Part shown: piece after piece, positions 58,465 through 64,000 of the stretch
Position numbering within the stretch: position 1 is the stretch's first letter
How the letters are laid out: every line of letters begins with the position of its first letter
Assembly: GCF_020283565.1 (NCBI RefSeq)
Contig: NC_060059.1
Location: 12,035,501 to 12,099,500 of the forward strand
Length of the DNA: 64,000 bases
Direction of reading: 5' to 3'
From: Trifolium pratense
Taxonomy: Eukaryota; Streptophyta; Magnoliopsida; Fabales; Fabaceae
Made by a program: the position numbers and the translations under genes
The notes under the pieces: generated by a model
The model's input: the letters and a program-made list of their open reading frames with translations, nothing else
The model's database searches: none
What the model was told of the DNA's origin: nothing

Positions 58465-60972
58465 TTATACAGAGGCACTAGCACTAGAGTCACTTTCTTC
58501 TTCCTCATCTGAACCAGCTTCCTCTTCCTCACTAACAGCATCAGCCATTTGCTCATCCATATCAGTAGCTGCAGCTTCTTCAAGCTTCAGAGCATGAATC
58601 ATCCTTTCAAATTGCAGCTTCTTTTCATCCAACTCCTTGCAATTTGCTTCCAGCATAGCAATTATCTCCTTCCTTGTCATGGGAGCATTTGTAGCAGCAG
58701 TTGATGAGCCAACAATGTCTGGAGCATGCGGTTGGCTATACAATTTCTGATGAATAGAGAGAGATTCTGCTCTTCTCTTTGCAGACTCACCCTCATGTCT
58801 AATGCTAGGGTGCTGAGAAAATATGATATCACAGAGCAAAGTAGGGAAAGCAATGGGTTGCTTTGTAACAGAGGTCTTGGCATGTTGTACAATTTGATTG
58901 AAGATATAAAGACCAGCATTAAATTTTGTACCTGTGCCAATCATGTAGATCAATTTACCTAGTCCAGTAGCAACATCAGAGGAGTGGGTTGTGGGAACCC
59001 AGTTGACTGAAGCAATGCGATTCAGAATAGCATACTTAAAGGTCAGCTTTACAGCAGGCACTTTTGCCTTCCTTGGCCAAATCTTCACCTGGTTAGCAGT
59101 AATGGTTTTGCAGATCACATTATTAGATACCTCAAGGTCAGGATGAGTCACATCAGGGTTATCAAGAGCCTTGTTGATAACAGCAGGGGAGAATTCCACA
59201 CACTTTCCACGCACATAAACCTTCTGATATTCTCTATCCAGAGGATTGTCACATCCTGCAGGGATGTTGACCACAAACTCCCTTACCAGCTTCTCATAAC
59301 AGGAGCCTAAACCCCTCACAGTCTTAATCATCCCAGCATCCTTGATCAAGTTCACTACTTCTTCACACTCCAAGATATCTTCGCCTAATTCTCTTTCCAA
59401 GGCAAGTCTCCTTTTGCAGATAAGACCCCATCTTTGGGCATATGATGGAAGGTGGAATGACACATTATCACAAGGAAAATCTTCAATCTCAGCAGGAACA
59501 GAGGCAGCTTTTCTTGTAGACATGGTCTTCTTCGCAGGAGGCTTGATGCTTGAAGCATCCTTGTCAGCATCAAAATCAGAGTCACTGGATGGTGCACTCT
59601 TCCTTTTCAGCACATTCTTCTTCTTCTCAGAGGGAGGTACAGACTTGCTCCAAGATTTCTTAGGACCATATTTGACAGGTTTCAGGGTAGAACCCCTAGT
59701 CTTCTTGGTCACGACAGGAGTGGTTTCAATAACAGGTGCAGGTTTTGTTGTCCTGCTTCTCAGTCTTCTTCTAACATCTTTCTGAACAGGTTTGGCCTGT
59801 TGGTCTTCATCAGTTTCAATGTCATCCAAATCCACCATATTCTTGCCTTCAGTACCTGTTTTCTCAGAACCAGTAGCATCATTGTTCCCAGTAGCTTCTT
59901 TCTCTTTTTCTTTCTCAGGCTCAGAGTCAGCCACAATCTCAGGAGTACCTCCATCTTTAGTTATCTCTTCTTCAGTAGATGCTTCTGTATCAGAACTACT
60001 ACCAAATGAATCAGTGAAGGCAGTATCACTGGAGTTTTGACGAGTTTTGGATGGTTCAACATCCTTTGCAGCATCAATCAGTTTCGCGGATGCTCCAGCT
60101 TCCAACACATCATCAGGAATAGAATCCTTTTCTTTCACAGTTTTGTCACCAACCGCAGGGGTGACATTATCAGAAACAATTACTTCCTCTTTCTCAGCCA
60201 AAAAGGTTTGACCAACAACAGGTTCAACAGTAACAGACCTAGGTGTTTCTAGGGTTTCAGTAGATTTGGGGTTAATCGACAGAGTAGGTTTTTCTCCAAC
60301 AACCTTTTCAACTTCAGATTTCTCAGTTTCACTATGAACCTTACTAGATGATTCAACATTTGATTCAGTCGCTAATTTGACAGAGGCGTCAACATGCGAT
60401 TCAACATTGATAGTATCAAAAGGATTTTTGTTCAAGTACAAATCAAACATGTTCAAACCCTTTTTAACAGACAATTCACCCTTTTTCTTCTCAGATTTAC
60501 TAGAAATAGACTTGTTCGAGAGAGACGGAGAGGATTCACTTACTTTAGTAGGTTTCTCCTTCTTTTCGCTAGCCTTCGATTTTGACGATTTCTTCTTCGA
60601 TTTAGTTGAAAGCACAGTCGTGATGGGTTCAGCATCAATGACAACAGTAGAACCTTTTGCTTTGGAGCGAGTTTTCACAGTATCATCAGTGGTGTTCTTG
60701 ATTTGGGAAGGATCAGATTGTTGAGACATGGTGATGAGATTTTTGTGAATTTTGGTGATTGAGGGTGATGAACGAGATGATTCTAATTTCCAAGAATGTG
60801 ATAGAGTTGATAGGGAAGTTGAGAGTTTGAGAGAGAAAACACAATTGATGGAGAGATGAGTGCGTGTAATGAGGGGGTTATGGAAAGTGTTTGATGTCTT
60901 TCCTAGATTTGCGTGCTCCACTAGTTGAAGAGAAGAGAGAAGAACGGTTGCACGCATATAGTGCTTTAACTG
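58465..60972 (-). CDS. Envelope-like ORF of the second element
   Basis: The frame continues from pol through TAG and is open for 835 codons. An internal ATG at 60729 (MSQQSDPSQ) corresponds to the one in the first element; both are followed by TRSKAK. The architecture is the same: Ser/Lys-rich, acidic, basic, then the domain starting FHLPSYAQRWGLICKRRLA, a short coiled coil and an acidic tail (SDEEEESDSS). The 76-codon stretch before the ATG shares only the HANLGK motif and little hydrophobicity with the first element, so a membrane role is not supported. Confidence 0.85.
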   Translation of the reverse strand, partial: QLKHYMRATVLLSSLQLVEHANLGKTSNTFHNPLITRTHLSINCVFSLKLSTSLSTLSHSWKLESSRSSPSITKIHKNLITMSQQSDPSQIKNTTDDTVKTRSKAKGSTVVIDAEPITTVLSTKSKKKSSKSKASEKKEKPTKVSESSPSLSNKSISSKSEKKKGELSVKKGLNMFDLYLNKNPFDTINVESHVDASVKLATESNVESSSKVHSETEKSEVEKVVGEKPTLSINPKSTETLETPRSVTVEPVVGQTFLAEKEEVIVSDNVTPAVGDKTVKEKDSIPDDVLEAGASAKLIDAAKDVEPSKTRQNSSDTAFTDSFGSSSDTEASTEEEITKDGGTPEIVADSEPEKEKEKEATGNNDATGSEKTGTEGKNMVDLDDIETDEDQQAKPVQKDVRRRLRSRTTKPAPVIETTPVVTKKTRGSTLKPVKYGPKKSWSKSVPPSEKKKNVLKRKSAPSSDSDFDADKDASSIKPPAKKTMSTRKAASVPAEIEDFPCDNVSFHLPSYAQRWGLICKRRLALERELGEDILECEEVVNLIKDAGMIKTVRGLGSCYEKLVREFVVNIPAGCDNPLDREYQKVYVRGKCVEFSPAVINKALDNPDVTHPDLEVSNNVICKTITANQVKIWPRKAKVPAVKLTFKYAILNRIASVNWVPTTHSSDVATGLGKLIYMIGTGTKFNAGLYIFNQIVQHAKTSVTKQPIAFPTLLCDIIFSQHPSIRHEGESAKRRAESLSIHQKLYSQPHAPDIVGSSTAATNAPMTRKEIIAMLEANCKELDEKKLQFERMIHALKLEEAAATDMDEQMADAVSEEEEAGSDEEEESDSSASASV

Positions 60973-60975
60973 CTA
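60973..60975 (-). promoter_or_regulatory. Probable readthrough stop TAG CAG TTA (second element)
   Basis: The nine bases TAG CAG TTA are identical to the first element, although neighbouring codons differ on both sides. Confidence 0.75.
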
Positions 60976-63900
60976 TAACTCCTCATGCAGGCAAATTCCT
61001 AATTTGCCCCTGAGCCTTTCAAATTGTGTTGCATCCAATGCTTTAGTGAAAATGTCAGCCACCTGTTCCTCTGTAGCAACATGCTCCAACTTCACAATAT
61101 TTTCCTCTACTAAATCCCTGATGAAGTGATGACGAATGTCAATATGCTTTGTTCTACTGTGCTGTATTGGATTTTTCGAAATATTTATGGCGCTCATGTT
61201 GTCACAGTACAATGTTAGAGCATCCTGTTCAACATTGTATTCCTTAAGCATCTGCTTCATCCACAGTAGTTGAGAGCAACTACTCCCAGCTGCAATGTAC
61301 TCAGCTTCTGCAGTGGATAGAGAGACGCAGTTTTGTTTCTTGCTAAACCATGAGATAAGATTCTCTCCTAGGTAAAAACATCCACCAGAGGTGCTTCTTC
61401 TGTCATCAGCACATCCAGCCCAGTCTGCATCACAATATCCCATCAACCTAGCATTGTTGGTGTGGGAATACATTATTCCATAATCAGAAGTTCCATTGAC
61501 ATACTTCAAAATTCTTTTTACTTGTGTAAGATGGCTCATTTTTGGCTCAGCTTGGTACCTTGCACATACACCAACAGCAAATGTGATGTCAGGTGTGCTT
61601 GCTGTGAGGTATAGTAGGCTTCCTATCATGCTTCTGTACAGGCTTTGGTCTACATCTACACCTTTCTCATCCTTGGTTAATTTCAGATGTGTGGCAGCAG
61701 GTGTTCTTTTGTGAACAGCATTTTCCATGCCAAATTTCTTTATAATATTTTTAGCATACTTGCTTTGAGACACAAATATTGTGTCTTCCATCTGTTTCAC
61801 CTGTAATCCAAGAAAATAGGTTAGTTCACCTACCAAGCTCATCTCAAATTCAGACTGCATTTGTCTCACAAAGTGTTGGACCATCGGTTCCGCCATCCCT
61901 CCAAAGACTATGTCATCAACATATATCTGTGCTATCAACAAGTTTCCATTCATTTCTTTGACAAACAAGGTCTTGTCATTTCCACCTTTCTTGTATCCTT
62001 GGTTGATCAGGAATTCAGTTAGCCTCTCATACCAAGCCCTTGGTGCTTGTTTCAAGCCATACAAAGCCTTTTTCAGTTTGTAGACATGATCCGGATGATT
62101 TGGATCTGTGAAACCTTTGGGCTGTTCAACAAACACTTCTTCATGAAGATACCCATTTAGAAAAGCGCTCTTGACATCCATTTGATAGAGTTTGAGTTTG
62201 AGGATGCAAGCTACACCAAGAAGCAGCCTTATGGATTCTAGTCTTGCTACGGGGGCAAAGGTCTCATCAAAGTCGATTCCCTCTACCTGAGTGTAACCTT
62301 GAGCTACCAGTCTTGCCTTATTCCTTGTTACTGTGCCCTTCTCATCAGATTTATTCTTGTATATCCATTTAGTACCTATGACATTTACTCCATGTGGTCT
62401 TGGAACAAGGTCCCAGACTTCATTTCTCTTGAATTGATTCAATTCCTCTTGCATTGCTTCAATCCAGAACTCATCAGTAAGGGCCTCTTTTATGTTTTTA
62501 GGCTCAAATTTTGATACAAAACAAGTGTTTGAGATAGCATCAATCTTTCTTCTGGTAGCGATGCCCTGGTCTGGATCACCTATGATTAGATCTTTAGGGT
62601 GATTCTTCTGTGTCCTAATAGATGGTGCTTTTGCTGGGGCAGGTACAGAGTCTTGATCAGATTCATTACCTTTTAACTCAGACTTTTCACTTTGTGTCAT
62701 CTCATCAGAGTTGTCAGGAGATGGTTCAACATCTGTTTCCACATCCGATGGTTGAGTGGATGGTGCATCATCAATCACAACATTGATCGTTTCCATAATG
62801 ACTTTGGTTTTTGTGTTATAGACCCTGTAGGCTCTGCTATTCAAGGAATATCCCAGAAATATACCTTCTTCACTTTTAGGATCAAGTTTTCGTCTTGGTT
62901 CTCTGTCAGCAAGAATATAGCATTTACTCCCAAAAATGTGAAAGTGTTTCACAGTTGGCTTTCTTCCCTTCCATAATTCATACAAGGTTGCAGATGTTCC
63001 CTTTTTGAGTGTTACACGGTTGTGTATGTAGCAGGCTGTACTCATAGCCTCTGCCCAGAACTGATATGGAAGACCCTTGGCATGAAGCATTACCCTAGCA
63101 GACTCTTGAATGGTTCTATTCTTTCTCTCTACTACACCATTTTGTTGTGGTGTTATGGGAGCAGAGAATTCATGTTGGATACCTTCTGCTGCACAGAAAT
63201 CATAGAATTTGCTATTTTCAAATTCCTTCCCATGATCGCTTCTGACCCTTATGATAACAGACTCCTTTTCTCTTTGAAGTTGTACACATAAGTTTCTAAA
63301 TGTTTCAAAACTATCTGATTTTTCTCTAAGGAAATCTATCCATGTAAATCTAGAGAAATCATCCACCATAACAAAAGCATACCTTTTTCCTCCAAGACTT
63401 TCAGTCTGCATAGGTCCCATCAAATCCATATGTAGTAATTCAAGTGTTCTGGTAGTAGTTTGATGTTGAAGCCTTGGATGCGCCACCTTGGTTTGTTTGC
63501 CTATCTGACATTCTCCACATATTGTTCCTTCGTCTATCTTTAGCTTGGGTAATCCTCTGATTGCTTCTTCAGCTATGGCCTTTTTCATTCCTCTTAGATG
63601 TAGATGGCCTAACTTTTGATGCCAGAGTTTGACTTCATCATTTTTGCTTATGAGGCAAGTAGACATATAATTTCCTTCTTCAGATACCCACAAGTAACAA
63701 TTGTCTTTGGACCTTGCTCCCTTCATTATCAGTCTTCCTTCTCCATCTGTAACAAGACATTCTGATTGTGTGAAGTTCACCTTCATGCCTTGGTCACACA
63801 ATTGACTGATGCTAATCAAATTGGCTGTAAGACCTTTTACTAACAGAACATTGTCTAAGTTTGGTAATCCATTGTCAATTAGGTTCCCAATTCCTTTTAT

Positions 63901-64000
63901 TTCTCCCTTAGCTCCATCTCCAAAAGTTACAAAACTTGTGGCATAGGATCTTAGATTGGCTAGATACCCTTCCACTCCAGTCATGTGTCTAGAGCATCCA
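60973..64000 (-). CDS. Pol polyprotein of the second element, partial
   Basis: The frame is open to the window edge, where the protease motif (GCSRHMTG) is cut. The integrase zinc zone ([13 protein letters not shown]...CGECQIGKQ), integrase core ([29 protein letters not shown]), reverse transcriptase ([20 protein letters not shown]) and RNase H ([22 protein letters not shown]) are all present without breaks, so the visible part looks potentially functional. Confidence 0.95.
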   Translation of the reverse strand, partial: GCSRHMTGVEGYLANLRSYATSFVTFGDGAKGEIKGIGNLIDNGLPNLDNVLLVKGLTANLISISQLCDQGMKVNFTQSECLVTDGEGRLIMKGARSKDNCYLWVSEEGNYMSTCLISKNDEVKLWHQKLGHLHLRGMKKAIAEEAIRGLPKLKIDEGTICGECQIGKQTKVAHPRLQHQTTTRTLELLHMDLMGPMQTESLGGKRYAFVMVDDFSRFTWIDFLREKSDSFETFRNLCVQLQREKESVIIRVRSDHGKEFENSKFYDFCAAEGIQHEFSAPITPQQNGVVERKNRTIQESARVMLHAKGLPYQFWAEAMSTACYIHNRVTLKKGTSATLYELWKGRKPTVKHFHIFGSKCYILADREPRRKLDPKSEEGIFLGYSLNSRAYRVYNTKTKVIMETINVVIDDAPSTQPSDVETDVEPSPDNSDEMTQSEKSELKGNESDQDSVPAPAKAPSIRTQKNHPKDLIIGDPDQGIATRRKIDAISNTCFVSKFEPKNIKEALTDEFWIEAMQEELNQFKRNEVWDLVPRPHGVNVIGTKWIYKNKSDEKGTVTRNKARLVAQGYTQVEGIDFDETFAPVARLESIRLLLGVACILKLKLYQMDVKSAFLNGYLHEEVFVEQPKGFTDPNHPDHVYKLKKALYGLKQAPRAWYERLTEFLINQGYKKGGNDKTLFVKEMNGNLLIAQIYVDDIVFGGMAEPMVQHFVRQMQSEFEMSLVGELTYFLGLQVKQMEDTIFVSQSKYAKNIIKKFGMENAVHKRTPAATHLKLTKDEKGVDVDQSLYRSMIGSLLYLTASTPDITFAVGVCARYQAEPKMSHLTQVKRILKYVNGTSDYGIMYSHTNNARLMGYCDADWAGCADDRRSTSGGCFYLGENLISWFSKKQNCVSLSTAEAEYIAAGSSCSQLLWMKQMLKEYNVEQDALTLYCDNMSAINISKNPIQHSRTKHIDIRHHFIRDLVEENIVKLEHVATEEQVADIFTKALDATQFERLRGKLGICLHEEL

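Larger units (their letters stand above)
56683..64000 (-). mobile_element. Second Sirevirus-like Ty1/copia element, cut by the window end
   Basis: Visible parts on the minus strand: pol from the protease motif to RNase H (64000-60973), TAG CAG TTA, envelope-like ORF (to 58465), a segment with several polypurine tracts, and the 3' LTR (57678-56683). It is related to but clearly diverged from the complete element (protein and LTR), so it is a separate insertion of a sister lineage. Gag, primer-binding site and 5' LTR lie outside. Confidence 0.93.

Overview
The window is plant nuclear DNA. It is AT-rich and holds plant-type Ty1/copia LTR retrotransposons of the Sirevirus (SIRE1-like) kind, a spliced cysteine-rich secretory peptide gene and a small eudicot-type gene. 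A papilionoid legume is the most likely source (inference from element style and gene content; not proven). No rRNA, tRNA, CRISPR or bacterial features were seen.

Layout. Positions 1-320 carry part of an exon of an unrelated gene on the minus strand. Positions 321-1932 are AT-rich flank with a degenerate 31-bp triplet repeat and the end of a probable Stowaway-like MITE. A 500-N assembly gap (1933-2432) follows. From 2433 to 56682 lies a tandem array of twelve copies of a 3.66-3.72 kb unit plus a 23-bp stub. Each unit carries, on the minus strand, (i) a two-exon gene for a 114-residue secreted peptide with ten cysteines in CX3C pairs (thionin/Ole e 6-like) and (ii) a single-exon gene for an 88-residue conserved plant protein. 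A compound (TA)n(GA)n microsatellite lies between them and explains much of the variation in unit length.

Copy 8 is split by a complete 9,935-bp Sirevirus-like element (29981-39915, minus strand) with 1,000-bp LTRs that differ at only two sites and a TCTTG target duplication. A second, related element (56683 to the window end, minus strand) cuts the start of what would be copy 13 and leaves the window inside its protease domain. Both carry an envelope-like third ORF in frame with pol behind a UAG CAG UUA stop, the TMV-type leaky context reported for SIRE1. Both also have several polypurine-tract copies before the 3' LTR. The complete element has in addition a TAA between gag and pol.

The array looks like a recently amplified, homogenised secreted-peptide locus. 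The exon-1 protein is identical in 11 of 12 copies. The second gene is intact in ten copies and carries the same premature stop in two non-adjacent copies. Sequence classes suggest that units 1-3 and 4-6 are an ~11 kb block duplication. The two retroelements read toward array genes and so may influence copy 8 of the peptide gene and copy 12 of the small gene. The peptide family and the small protein family were recognised from motif patterns only, without any database search.
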